Source of the DNA: Ruegeria sp. EL01
GTDB taxonomy: Bacteria > Pseudomonadota > Alphaproteobacteria > Rhodobacterales > Rhodobacteraceae
Direction: 5' to 3'
Assembly (NCBI RefSeq): GCF_900313035.1
Contig: NZ_OMPS01000041.1
Coordinates: forward strand, 186,001 to 250,000
DNA length: 64,000 nt
Under the pieces are notes generated by a model. The model had not been told where the DNA came from, did not search any database, and worked only from the letters and a program-made list of their open reading frames with translations. A program made the translations under genes and the position numbers. Positions 44,902 through 53,363 of this stretch are shown one piece after another (within the stretch, counting starts at the first letter, position 1; each line of letters begins with the position of its first letter).

Positions 44902-45650
44902 TCCCGGGCTGGCAGCCGCTTGATGCCGAGCTAAAGCTTTGGCTTGATCAGGGGATCTCTCTGCCACTGTGGTGGCGAGACGATGATACGGTCAGTCGGA
45001 CCCCTCAGTTGGACAGGCTGTCCGACATGTCGGAGCAGTTGGGTCTTCCGGTTCATCTGGCAATCATACCGCGCGACGTTGATCCCGATTTGGTAGCCTA
45101 CACCTCGCAACGACCAACTCTGGTTCCCGTTGTTCACGGCTGGGCGCATATGAACCATGCGCCAAAGGGCGAAAAAAAATCTGAGTTCGGATTGTATCGC
45201 CCGCTGGAGGACATTGTTGCTGATGCGCGGGCGGGCTATTCAAAGCTCAAAGACCTATTCGGCGACGACCTCCGCCCCATGTTCGTGCCCCCCTGGAACC
45301 GCATCGATGCAGAAGCGGTAGCCCGGTTGCCAGAGGTTGGCTTTCGCATCCTCTCAACCGCAACGCCCCGCAAACAAGCGCAGGCTGCACCGGGTTTGGA
45401 CCAGATCAACACACACATCGACCCGATTGACTGGCACGGAGGTCGTGGATTGATCCCCGCTGATACGTTAATCATCCGAACGGCTGATCTGTTGCGGGAT
45501 CGTCGCGAAGGGCGTGCCGACAACACCGAACCCTTTGGCGTATTGACCCACCATCTGGTCCATGATCAAGACATTTGGGACTTTACCAAGGCGTTGCTGC
45601 GCAAACTCGTGGATGGTCCCGCGAAAATCTGGACTGCCCCAAGAACCTGA
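44898..45650 (+). CDS. Polysaccharide-deacetylase-like protein
   Basis: A 250-residue NodB-fold-like protein. LPLWWRDDDTVSRT carries the acidic metal/catalytic pair, VVHGWAHMNHAP a variant of the HxxxH zinc site, and MFVPPWNRID the third motif, a recognisable but divergent CE4 set. There is no signal peptide, unlike exported deacetylases, so it would act on a cytoplasmic intermediate. Probable substrate: an N- or O-acetylated sugar of the same glycan. Zinc binding is inferred from the motifs. It is 15 bases from the methyltransferase gene. Confidence 0.72.
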   Translation: MIPGWQPLDAELKLWLDQGISLPLWWRDDDTVSRTPQLDRLSDMSEQLGLPVHLAIIPRDVDPDLVAYTSQRPTLVPVVHGWAHMNHAPKGEKKSEFGLYRPLEDIVADARAGYSKLKDLFGDDLRPMFVPPWNRIDAEAVARLPEVGFRILSTATPRKQAQAAPGLDQINTHIDPIDWHGGRGLIPADTLIIRTADLLRDRREGRADNTEPFGVLTHHLVHDQDIWDFTKALLRKLVDGPAKIWTAPRT

Positions 45651-45665
45651 TAAGGACGTTCCCCG

Positions 45666-46142
45666 ATGAGCCGACTGGATTCCATGCTGCGCCGCCTGAC
45701 TGCCCAGCGCGACGGGTTGAATTGGGCCGCGGCCCAGATTGGCGACACGCCCGGTGACATTCTGGACATGGGGCTAGGTAATGGCCGCACCTATGACCAC
45801 TTACGTGAAATCATGCCTGATCGCAGGATCTGGGTGATGGATCGGGTTTTGCAATGCCACCCTGACAGCACCCCACCGTCCAAAGATTTTCTGCAGGGCG
45901 AAGCCGGGCCCATGTTGTGCAAACTGGCGGATGCCGGCCACAAAGTTGCAATGGCGCATTATGATTTCGGACGTGGCATCAAGGATGAAGATGTGGACGA
46001 GGCTGCCCGCCTCAGCCCGCTGATCGCGCGCGTGATGCAACCCGGAGGTCTGTTGATCTCAGGACAACCGCTTGTGGGCTTCGAGCAGATCAAAGGGCCC
46101 GAAACCATCGCCCCGGACCGCTATTTGTTTTACCGCGCCTGA
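45666..46142 (+). CDS. Class I SAM-dependent methyltransferase
   Basis: A 158-residue methyltransferase. The SAM loop is ILDMGLGNGRTYDHLREI, followed by VMDRVLQCHPDSTPP and the C-terminal QPGGLLISGQPLVGF. It is a clear paralogue of the protein encoded at 28841-29338. As the last gene of the glycan operon it may O-methylate a sugar or cap the chain. AAGGACG precedes the ATG. It is convergent with phnM; the stops are 22 bases apart. Confidence 0.82.
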   Translation: MSRLDSMLRRLTAQRDGLNWAAAQIGDTPGDILDMGLGNGRTYDHLREIMPDRRIWVMDRVLQCHPDSTPPSKDFLQGEAGPMLCKLADAGHKVAMAHYDFGRGIKDEDVDEAARLSPLIARVMQPGGLLISGQPLVGFEQIKGPETIAPDRYLFYRA

Positions 46143-46164
46143 TCTGAGTTTTTGTCGCGCCCTG

Positions 46165-47307
46165 TCAGGCAACGCGCCGCCCGCGCGACCAGACCGCGTT
46201 CAAAGCCGGAACTCCCGCCCGCATGCGAAACCGGATCAGATCAGCACGTGCGCCGGTCCGTAGATCGCCACGATCCTCCAATCCCGCAGCCCGAGCGGGT
46301 GCAAGCGTTACGGTTCTGATACCGCGCGCCATATCACCCCAAAGCTCTCCCAGCCTGGCAGCGGACAACAACAGAGCCGCCGGTACATAATCCGAAGACA
46401 TGATATCCAGATGTCCAAGCTCGGCCAGTTCCTGCGCCGCGACGTTGCCGGAATGAGAGCCCCCACGGATAATATTCGGTGCGCCCATCATGACCTTGAT
46501 GTCGTGATCATGGCAGGACCGCGCGGCCTCGACCGTCGTTGGAAATTCGGCAAGGCGAATACCGTGATCTGCCGACACCCGTACCTGATCCTCGGTCGTG
46601 TCATCGTGGCTGGCCAAGACAGCCCCAAAACGTCGCGCGGCTTTGACTGTTTCAATCTCATGTCGATCGCCGTTGCGATCCCTCAACCCTTTTAACTGGG
46701 CGACATGCTGCATGAACGTGTCATCATCCATGGCATGCTTACCTTTCAGGTAAGCCTCAAGCTTGGCCATATCCCGAAACTGTCGCTGTCCCGGCGTGTG
46801 ATCCATGATCGAGACAATACCCACCCTGTCCCCGCGATCAAACTGATCCAACTCTTCAACGAGTGTTTCCGAACAGACCTCGGCCCGCAAATGCAGGAAA
46901 TGACTGATTTTCAGCGCATCCTGTTCGCGCAACTGCCAGAGCTCTTGGGAAAGGCCGCGCGCGTATTGCCTGTATCGCGCCGCACCTGACGGGATCGATC
47001 CGACCCGCATGGCGTCAAACACTGTCGTGATCCCCGTGCTGGCCAGTTCCGCATCATGGGCCAGGATCGCCGCCGCGTGGGGCCAATCGACCTTGGGGCG
47101 AGGTTGGATATGACGCTCCAGGTTATCGGTGTGCAGCTCGACCAATCCCGGGCTGATATAGTCGCCCTCACAATCGATTGCGCCTTTTGGAACCGAGACT
47201 CCTGTGTCGATGTCGGCAATGTTATCGCCCACGATCCGAACGCTGCCGGTGACAGTCTCGTCAGGCAGCACAATCGTGGCATTGGCAAGGATCAAGTCTT
47301 CTGTCAT
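46165..47307 (-). CDS. phnM: Alpha-D-ribose 1-methylphosphonate 5-triphosphate diphosphatase PhnM
   Basis: A 380-residue amidohydrolase-superfamily enzyme that releases pyrophosphate from ribose-1-alkylphosphonate 5-triphosphate, giving the C-P lyase substrate. The metal site is in GLVELHTDNLERH, with IMDHTPGQRQF and LASHDDTTEDQV further on; length matches E. coli PhnM (378). It is transcribed in the phn direction but separated from phnN by the opposing DUF1045 gene, so it probably has its own promoter in the 53-base divergent gap. Confidence 0.95.
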   Translation of the reverse strand: MTEDLILANATIVLPDETVTGSVRIVGDNIADIDTGVSVPKGAIDCEGDYISPGLVELHTDNLERHIQPRPKVDWPHAAAILAHDAELASTGITTVFDAMRVGSIPSGAARYRQYARGLSQELWQLREQDALKISHFLHLRAEVCSETLVEELDQFDRGDRVGIVSIMDHTPGQRQFRDMAKLEAYLKGKHAMDDDTFMQHVAQLKGLRDRNGDRHEIETVKAARRFGAVLASHDDTTEDQVRVSADHGIRLAEFPTTVEAARSCHDHDIKVMMGAPNIIRGGSHSGNVAAQELAELGHLDIMSSDYVPAALLLSAARLGELWGDMARGIRTVTLAPARAAGLEDRGDLRTGARADLIRFRMRAGVPALNAVWSRGRRVA

Positions 47308-47360
47308 CTGAACTTCACACAGTTTGAGTTATGGATCGGCCACGCAGGCAGGAGGCCAAT

Positions 47361-48044
47361 GTGACATTCACGCGATACGCGATCTATTTTGCGCCACCCG
47401 GCGCCGCGGACTGGGCGAGGTTTGCAACCGGCTGGTTGGGCTGGGACATGGAAACCGGGACCAACGTCGCGCACCCAGTCGTGGATAGCATCGACGTTGC
47501 AGCTGTCTCGGAGGTACCACGCAAATACGGGCTGCATGCCACAATGAAACCGCCATTTCGCCTGCGGGACGGCCAATCGCTTTGCGAACTGAAAAGCGCT
47601 TGCGCGACGCTTGCGGCAAGCCGCGCGCCTGTGATCATGGATGGTCTTGAAATCGCGCGCCTGGGCCGTTTCCTTGCCCTGTGCCCGCTGGGAGATGCTG
47701 ACCGGCTGAGCGCACTGGCAGCCGCTTGCGTTCAGGAACTGGATGGCTTTCGCGCCCCTGCATCCGAGGCTGAGTTGGCGCGCAGGCGCGCGGCTAACCT
47801 GACCCCGAACCAAGAGGCCAATCTGCTTCAATGGGGCTATCCCTACGTGCTGGCATCCTTCCGGTTCCATATCACGCTCAGCGGCAAGTTGGACAAACCC
47901 ACCTTGGTTACCGCGCAATCCGCTCTGAACACACATCTCGGCCCGCTGCTGCCCACACCCTTCCAGATCACCGATCTGGCCTTGATGGGAGAGGCTGAAG
48001 ATGGCCGGTTTCACCTGATCCATCGCTATGCCCTTTCCGGTTGA
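47361..48044 (+). CDS. DUF1045 phosphonate-metabolism protein (2H phosphoesterase-like)
   Basis: A 227-residue protein of the phn-associated DUF1045 family, which has the 2H phosphoesterase fold. The two short histidine motifs are GLHATMKPPFRL and RFHITLSG; substrates may be the cyclic ribose phosphate left by C-P lyase, as with PhnP or PhnPP. I chose GTG 47361 (MTFTRYAIYF) with AGGAGG 6 bases upstream. It is divergent from phnM and its stop overlaps the phnN 3' end by 19 bases. Confidence 0.85.
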   Translation: MTFTRYAIYFAPPGAADWARFATGWLGWDMETGTNVAHPVVDSIDVAAVSEVPRKYGLHATMKPPFRLRDGQSLCELKSACATLAASRAPVIMDGLEIARLGRFLALCPLGDADRLSALAAACVQELDGFRAPASEAELARRRAANLTPNQEANLLQWGYPYVLASFRFHITLSGKLDKPTLVTAQSALNTHLGPLLPTPFQITDLALMGEAEDGRFHLIHRYALSG

Positions 48045-48574
48045 AGTCGCTTCAGGATTTCGCTGACGGTTTCATCCAATGATCCGGAATTGTCGATTTC
48101 GATGACGCGACTCAACCCGTCAGGCAAAGGTGCTTTGGCCCGACCCAGACGCCGTACCTGCTCGTTCGCGCTTTCTCTGCCGCGGGTGGACAAGCGCTGC
48201 GCCAGGATCTCTGCGTCGGCGGTCAAGGAAATCACAATCAGATCCCCGAACACGTCTTGCGCCTGTAACAGCACGGCACGGGACAAGTTGACCAGAACGG
48301 CCTTGGAATTACGCCGCTGCTGGGCAATCTCAGCGAGTACACCGTAAAGCAGCCCATGCGCGGGCCAGTGCAAAGCAAACGCACCATCCAGCACCATTTT
48401 CTCAAAGACATCAACCGACACGCGTTTGGAGTGCTCACCGTCTTCACCGTCCGGTCGTGTGATCACCCTCCGGATCCGGTGGATACCCTGTGCGTTTGCG
48501 ACCAGGCTGTCCATCACGCTGTCCTTGCCGACCCCGGAAGGGCCAACAACCGCTATCACCGGAGCCAAGCTCAT
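48026..48574 (-). CDS. phnN: Ribose 1,5-bisphosphate phosphokinase PhnN
   Basis: A 182-residue kinase of the guanylate-kinase-like fold that makes PRPP from ribose 1,5-bisphosphate, recycling the ribose of the C-P lyase pathway. The P-loop is VVGPSGVGKDS (about residues 9-19), and the lid region is RVITRPDGEDGEHSKRV. Length matches E. coli PhnN (185). It overlaps phnL by 4 bases, so it is co-translated with the C-P lyase genes, and its 3' end overlaps the opposing DUF1045 gene. Confidence 0.93.
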   Translation of the reverse strand: MSLAPVIAVVGPSGVGKDSVMDSLVANAQGIHRIRRVITRPDGEDGEHSKRVSVDVFEKMVLDGAFALHWPAHGLLYGVLAEIAQQRRNSKAVLVNLSRAVLLQAQDVFGDLIVISLTADAEILAQRLSTRGRESANEQVRRLGRAKAPLPDGLSRVIEIDNSGSLDETVSEILKRLQPERA

Positions 48575-49254
48575 GCGGCCATCCCCGGCGTGAACTCCGA
48601 GACATTGATTTCACGGTCGCACACACGCTCACGCGCCTCCACATCGTGGAAGATGCCTACGATGGCAGCACCGCGCCCCTTGGCCTCTTCGATCAGCGAC
48701 AACACCGTTTCACGGTTCCGAGCGTCCAGACTCGCGGTGGGTTCGTCCAGCAGTATCGCCGGATAGTCACGCGCAAACCCGCGCGCGATGTTGACCCTTT
48801 GTTGCTCACCCCCCGAGAAGGTCGTGGGGCTAAGGGTCCAGAGGCGCTCAGGAATATTCAACCGCCTCAGCAGCCCTGACGCCTTGGCCAAAGCGGCTTG
48901 TTTGTCAGCACCGACCGCCAGCAGAGGTTCCGCCACCACCTCAAGCGTTGGTACCCGAGGTACAACTCGCAGGAACTGGCTGACATAACCCAGCGTTTCA
49001 CGCCGCAGCGTCAGAATTTCGCGTGGTTCGGCCCGTGCGACATCAAGCTCACCAACCAAGACCTGACCGGATGCAGCCAGATAGTTGCCGTAGATCACAC
49101 GCATCAGCGTGGATTTCCCCGCGCCGGATGCCCCGGTCAGTGCAACGCATTCGCCGGGCTTCACCCGCAGCGACGCGCCCTTCATCACCGGGATCACGGC
49201 GCTGCCCTGATTGTGCAGGGTAAAGCTTTTACTCACATTGATCAGTTCAATCAT
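48571..49254 (-). CDS. phnL: C-P lyase complex ABC-type protein PhnL
   Basis: A 227-residue ABC-type ATPase that associates with PhnK on the C-P lyase core. Walker A is LTGASGAGKST, the signature FSGGEQQRV and Walker B AILLDEPTASLD. The start ATG 49254 (MIELINVSKSF) was chosen over a 22-codon upstream extension that is not family-like. It is 22 bases after phnK and overlaps phnN by 4. Not a transporter subunit in the usual sense. Confidence 0.93.
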   Translation of the reverse strand: MIELINVSKSFTLHNQGSAVIPVMKGASLRVKPGECVALTGASGAGKSTLMRVIYGNYLAASGQVLVGELDVARAEPREILTLRRETLGYVSQFLRVVPRVPTLEVVAEPLLAVGADKQAALAKASGLLRRLNIPERLWTLSPTTFSGGEQQRVNIARGFARDYPAILLDEPTASLDARNRETVLSLIEEAKGRGAAIVGIFHDVEARERVCDREINVSEFTPGMAA

Positions 49255-49276
49255 CGCTTCATCTTTTTCCAAATAC

Positions 49277-50047
49277 TCAAACCTGCAGCACGCTGGACAC
49301 CAGCAACTGCGTGTAGGCATGCTGCGGATCGTCCAAAACCTGATCGGTCAGCCCGGCCTCGACCACATGACCGCCTTTCATCACCATCAGCCGGTCCGCC
49401 AGCAGGCGCACCACAGCCAGATCATGGGTAACAATGATGGCGCTCAGGCCCATCTCGCGTACCAATCCGCGCAACAGGTCCAACAGGCGCGCCTGAACCG
49501 AGACGTCCAAGCCGCCCGTTGGTTCATCCATGAACACCAAACGAGGCCCGGTCACGAGGTTGCGCGCGATCTGCAAACGCTGCTGCATCCCGCCAGAGAA
49601 TGCAGTCGGGCGGTCATCCACGCGTGCTTCGTCAATCTCAACCCGCCCCAGCCAGTCGATCGCCTTGTGGCGAATATCGCCATAATGTCGATCACCGACA
49701 GCCATCAACCGTTCGCCGATATTGCCGCCCGCACTCACGGACATGCGCAGCCCATCGCGTGCGTGTTGGTGTACAAAGGCCCAATCGGTTCGGCTCAGCA
49801 TCCGGCGTTCAGGTTCGGACATTGTGACTGTGTCCACGGGGCCATCCGCCCTTGTGTCAAAGATCACCTGCCCTGCGTCCGGCTCCAGATGACCTGCCAT
49901 GCAATTGAGCAGCGTCGACTTGCCCGAGCCACTTTCACCGACAATCCCCATCACCTCTCCGGGGTAGAGGTAGAAACTTACATCCATGCATCCGATCCGC
50001 GCACCATAGCGTTTCTCGATGCCTTTGACCTGCAACAGGGGGGTCAT
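49277..50047 (-). CDS. phnK: C-P lyase complex ABC-type protein PhnK
   Basis: A 256-residue ABC-type protein that binds the PhnGHIJ core. Walker A is [11 protein letters not shown], the signature FSGGMQQRL and Walker B LVFMDEPTGGLD; the C-terminal region is oligopeptide-ATPase-like (PQHAYTQLLVSSVL), as known for PhnK. ATG 50047 overlaps the phnJ stop by 4 bases; upstream in-frame residues are discarded because they fall within phnJ. Confidence 0.94.
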   Translation of the reverse strand: MTPLLQVKGIEKRYGARIGCMDVSFYLYPGEVMGIVGESGSGKSTLLNCMAGHLEPDAGQVIFDTRADGPVDTVTMSEPERRMLSRTDWAFVHQHARDGLRMSVSAGGNIGERLMAVGDRHYGDIRHKAIDWLGRVEIDEARVDDRPTAFSGGMQQRLQIARNLVTGPRLVFMDEPTGGLDVSVQARLLDLLRGLVREMGLSAIIVTHDLAVVRLLADRLMVMKGGHVVEAGLTDQVLDDPQHAYTQLLVSSVLQV

Positions 50048-50904
50048 GCCGCGTCCTCCTCGGCCAATCGACCCACATGGCCTGCGGCGCGGCGCGACCG
50101 GCAATAATCTGTATCCGAGCAGACAAACATCCGGTTGCCTGCGTCATCCATGATCACCTCGTCCAGATAGCTGTCTTCGGCCCCGCACAAATCGCAAGGA
50201 TGCTCGGCCTTGGTGGCTTCGAACGGGTAGTCTTCGAAATCCAGGCTCACCACCTTGGTATGCGGTGGCACCGCATAGATCCGCTGCTCGCGCCCGGCGC
50301 CAAACAGCTGGATCGCATCCATTTCCAGTTTGGGATTGTCGAATTTCGGGATCGGAGACGGATCCATCACATAGCGCCCCGAAACCTTCACCGGATAGGC
50401 ATAAGCGGTCGAGATCGCGCCGTGCTGGCTAATATCTTCATACAGTTTCACATGCATCAGCCCATACTCCTCAAGACTGTGCATCTTGCGTGTCTCCGTC
50501 TCGCGTGGCTCCAGAAACCGCAGAGGCTCAGGGATCGGCACCTGATAGACGATGATCTGATCATCTCGCAGCTTGGCCTCAGGGATGCGGTGGCGCGTCT
50601 GGATAACCGTCGCCTTGGCTGTCTCTTCGGTTGTTTCAACACCTGCCGTGTTTTCAAAGAACTTGCGGATCGAGACGGCGTTGGTCGTATCATCCGCACC
50701 CTGATCGATCACTTTGAGCGTATCCTCAGGCGTCAGCGTCGCGGCCGAGACCTGCACCCCACCAGTGCCCCAACCATAAGGCATCGGCATTTCCCGGCTG
50801 GCAAAGGGCACCTGATAGCCGGGTACAGCAAGTCCCTTGAGGATCGCCCGACGGATCATCCGCTTGGTCTGTTCATCCAGATATGCAAAGTTGTATTCAG
50901 ACAT
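50044..50904 (-). CDS. phnJ: Alpha-D-ribose 1-methylphosphonate 5-phosphate C-P lyase PhnJ
   Basis: A 286-residue radical-SAM-like enzyme that cleaves the carbon-phosphorus bond. The four conserved cysteines are present in CDLCGAEDSY and CSDTDYC near the C-terminus; these carry the cluster and the catalytic thiyl radical. YGWGTGGVQVSAATL is another hallmark. ATG 50904 (MSEYNFAYLDE) is preferred to an in-frame start four codons earlier. phnI lies 312 bases upstream, an unusually wide gap that carries an opposing small gene. Confidence 0.96.
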   Translation of the reverse strand: MSEYNFAYLDEQTKRMIRRAILKGLAVPGYQVPFASREMPMPYGWGTGGVQVSAATLTPEDTLKVIDQGADDTTNAVSIRKFFENTAGVETTEETAKATVIQTRHRIPEAKLRDDQIIVYQVPIPEPLRFLEPRETETRKMHSLEEYGLMHVKLYEDISQHGAISTAYAYPVKVSGRYVMDPSPIPKFDNPKLEMDAIQLFGAGREQRIYAVPPHTKVVSLDFEDYPFEATKAEHPCDLCGAEDSYLDEVIMDDAGNRMFVCSDTDYCRSRRAAGHVGRLAEEDAA

Positions 50905-50920
50905 TGCCAGCACCACTCAT

Positions 50921-51214
50921 TTGTTCGAGGGATTCGCGATATTCGTTTTTCTGGGCTTTGCCCTGTTGATCGCCACAATTTGCTTTTGGGATGTCCGACG
51001 AAAAAATCGCCGCCGGATGACACTTCGACGCGAGCCGAACGGTATGTGGGTTTGGCGCGATTTCGACGGAAGTGAGAAGAGCAGCACCATCCACCCTGAT
51101 GAACCCGGCGGCGCGTGGTGGAAGGAAGATAAACTTGCTGGGTCCGGACATTCTGACTTCTCTGGGGGCGATGGCGGAGCCGGCGGCTGTGGAGGCGGTG
51201 ATGGGGGTGACTAA
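50921..51214 (+). CDS. Small membrane protein with Gly/Cys/Asp-rich tail, antisense within the phn operon
   Basis: A frame of about 97 residues with one membrane helix (FAIFVFLGFALLIATICFW), a basic cytoplasmic flank (VRRKNRRR), a compact WVWRDFDGSEKS stretch and a C-terminal repeat GGDGGAGGCGGGDGGD. Such tails occur in small Rhodobacteraceae proteins, and the composition does not look like a shadow. The start is uncertain: TTG 50921 is my choice, and the frame is open back to 50837 inside phnJ. It fills the phnI-phnJ gap on the opposite strand. Function unknown. Confidence 0.55.
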   Translation: MFEGFAIFVFLGFALLIATICFWDVRRKNRRRMTLRREPNGMWVWRDFDGSEKSSTIHPDEPGGAWWKEDKLAGSGHSDFSGGDGGAGGCGGGDGGD

Positions 51215-51216
51215 AC

Positions 51217-52308
51217 TCATTCCGCAGCCTCCTTTGGTGTGATCCGTTCTTCGGCCTCACGCCGCAATTTGCGGACCAATTCCAACTCGGACTGGAAATC
51301 CACGTAATGTGGCAGCTTGATGTGTTCGAGAAACCCGGTGGCCTGAATATTGTCGGAATGGCTTAGAACAAACTCCTCGTCCTGCGCAGGCGCGCCGAGG
51401 TTGTCCTCGCCCAGTTCTTCCCAACGCAAGGCGCGATCGACCAGAGCCATCGCAATGGACTTACGTTCGGACTGGCCGAAGACCAGACCATAACCGCGCG
51501 AGAACTGAGGAGGTTCGGTCTTAGAGCCTTTGAACTGATTGACTGTCTCGCATTCGGTCAGATCGACCTCGCCAATTTCAATGGCAAAGCCCAATTCAGG
51601 GATCTCCATTTCAACGGCAACCTTGCCGATCCGCAGTTCGCCAACAAAGGCGTGGTTGCGGGCGTAGCCGCGCTGGGTTGAATAGGCCATGCCAAGGACA
51701 AAACCCTCATCCCCGCGGGTCAATGATTGCAAGCGCAGGGGGCGGTTGGCGGGAAACTCCATCGGCTCCCGTGTCAGGTCGCCCGGAGTTGTGTCACTCG
51801 CCGCTTCATCCTGAATGATATCTTCGCCTTTCAGGAACCCCGTGATATGCGGTGTTCGCTCTTCCAGTGCCGCCCCTTCTGGTGCGGCGGGCACCCCGCC
51901 ATCCGCCGCCAGTTTGAAATCCAACAGACGGTGCGTGTAGTCGAATGTCGGCCCCAGGACCTGACCACCCGGCGCATCCTTGAAGGTGGCCGAAATGCGC
52001 CGGTCGCAAGCCATCTCGCCCGTTTCAACCGGTTCTGAATAACCAAAACGCGGCAGTGTTGTGCGGTAGGCCCGGATCAGAAAGATCGCCTCGATCAGAT
52101 CGCCCCGCGCCTGCTTGATTGCAAGCGCCGCGAGGTCGGGATCGAACAGCGACCCTTCGGCCATGACCCGGTTCACCGCCAGGCTCAGCTGTTCACGGAT
52201 TTGCGCGAGGCTCAATTCAGCGACATCCGTTGACCCGCGCCGTTCCTCAGCCAGCCAGGCATGGGCATTCTCGATGGCTTTCTCGCCCCCTTTGACGGCT
52301 ACATACAT
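51217..52308 (-). CDS. phnI: C-P lyase core protein PhnI
   Basis: A 363-residue component of the PhnGHIJ core; in E. coli PhnI transfers the phosphonate to ribose of ATP, releasing adenine. MYVAVKGGEKAIENAHAWLAEER is the canonical N-terminus (quoted here only in part of its length). The stretch GYARNHAFVGELRIG is also typical. Length is close to E. coli PhnI (354). The ATG lies 3 bases after the phnH stop. Confidence 0.94.
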   Translation of the reverse strand: MYVAVKGGEKAIENAHAWLAEERRGSTDVAELSLAQIREQLSLAVNRVMAEGSLFDPDLAALAIKQARGDLIEAIFLIRAYRTTLPRFGYSEPVETGEMACDRRISATFKDAPGGQVLGPTFDYTHRLLDFKLAADGGVPAAPEGAALEERTPHITGFLKGEDIIQDEAASDTTPGDLTREPMEFPANRPLRLQSLTRGDEGFVLGMAYSTQRGYARNHAFVGELRIGKVAVEMEIPELGFAIEIGEVDLTECETVNQFKGSKTEPPQFSRGYGLVFGQSERKSIAMALVDRALRWEELGEDNLGAPAQDEEFVLSHSDNIQATGFLEHIKLPHYVDFQSELELVRKLRREAEERITPKEAAE

Positions 52309-52311
52309 CTG

Positions 52312-52887
52312 CTAGCCCTCCGCTCTGATGTGTGTGCTGCGCGGCAGGGCCGCGATCTGATCACCGCTAGTAAAGAAGAAATCGCACCCCAAGGGATAAA
52401 GCGCCGCATTGGCCTGCATCGCGCCGATATCAGGCAGGGAAAGATGCGCCACGTCCTTGATTCCGGGCCCTTTAAGAACCGCATTTCTTTGGTGCAGCCT
52501 GTCACCTTCCACAATCAAAGTAGCCGAACGGTCCGGATATTCAGGAGTGCCAATGCGATACGCGTTGAGCGGGCCCAGCGCATCCCAAGTTCCAACAGCA
52601 AAATCCGCCTCGGATGCCGGGACAAACGGGGCACCGGTGTGAAAGGTCAGCCATTTGCGCACGGTGTACGTATCTGTCGCGCCAGCCAGATGCACTTTGG
52701 TTTCTGGGTCGCAAAGTGTCAGCAACAGCGTACCTGCAGCAACCGACAAGGGTGCCGGGGGTTCGCTGCCTGTCAGCCTGCGGATTTCACCGGGGCGCGC
52801 CATCACCGTCATGGCGGCGCGAAAGGCGTGTGCGGCATCAACGGGGGCGTTTTGAAAGCCACCGGAAAACTGTATCTGCGCGGCCAT
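52312..52887 (-). CDS. phnH: C-P lyase core protein PhnH
   Basis: A 191-residue subunit of the C-P lyase core with a pyridoxal-transferase-like fold but no catalytic lysine known. FRAAMTVMARPGEIRRL and GCDFFFTSGDQIAALPRSTH are the conserved segments. ATG 52887 overlaps the phnG stop as TGATG; an in-frame TTG one codon upstream is less likely. Part of the co-translated phnGHI block. Confidence 0.94.
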   Translation of the reverse strand: MAAQIQFSGGFQNAPVDAAHAFRAAMTVMARPGEIRRLTGSEPPAPLSVAAGTLLLTLCDPETKVHLAGATDTYTVRKWLTFHTGAPFVPASEADFAVGTWDALGPLNAYRIGTPEYPDRSATLIVEGDRLHQRNAVLKGPGIKDVAHLSLPDIGAMQANAALYPLGCDFFFTSGDQIAALPRSTHIRAEG

Positions 52888-53345
52888 CAATCTTCCCCCC
52901 GCACCATCGTGAAAAACTCAACCTTTGTCGCGGCGGCTTTGGCCGCGCGGGTAGTTTTGGTGGCCGATATCTGTTGTTTCAGTGGATCGATAACTTTCGC
53001 GCGAATACGCCCGGCCGCCGATGTCTGCATCATTGCATCTAACAAGGCGGCCGCCTGCGCTTTGGGCTTGGACCGGCCCTGCACATAGCCATGCCCCACA
53101 GTGCCGTCCTTCAGCACCACCGAGCAGCGCGTCACGGTCATTTCGCCCAGGTTGAACGGCGCGCCCGTTCCGCCTGTGCGTCCTCGCACCATCACGCCCC
53201 CGATTTCAGGGCTGCGCAGCCAATCAAAGGCCGGATGATCCGGGACCATGTCCCAAAGCTCCATCACCGCATCTTCAGGTGCACGGGCCAACAGCCCCAT
53301 CCATTCCTTGCGTGCCGCGGTCGCGAATTCTGTCTGATCTGTCAT
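52887..53345 (-). CDS. phnG: C-P lyase core protein PhnG
   Basis: A 152-residue first gene of the C-P lyase operon; PhnG is a subunit of the core that makes ribose-alkylphosphonate. Recognised by RTGGTGAPFNLGEMTVTRCS and GYVQGRSKPKAQAAALLDAM. ATG 53345 has AGAGG 5 bases upstream, and a TTG one codon earlier is possible. It starts 104 bases from divergent phnF, with a PhnF-like operator between. Confidence 0.93.
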   Translation of the reverse strand: MTDQTEFATAARKEWMGLLARAPEDAVMELWDMVPDHPAFDWLRSPEIGGVMVRGRTGGTGAPFNLGEMTVTRCSVVLKDGTVGHGYVQGRSKPKAQAAALLDAMMQTSAAGRIRAKVIDPLKQQISATKTTRAAKAAATKVEFFTMVRGED

Positions 53346-53363
53346 CAAAGCCTCTTGGCCAGG

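Noticed and set aside
50077..51075. 332-codon plus-strand ORF opposite phnJ
   Set aside because: Shadow of phnJ; its last part overlaps the small real-looking gene in another frame.
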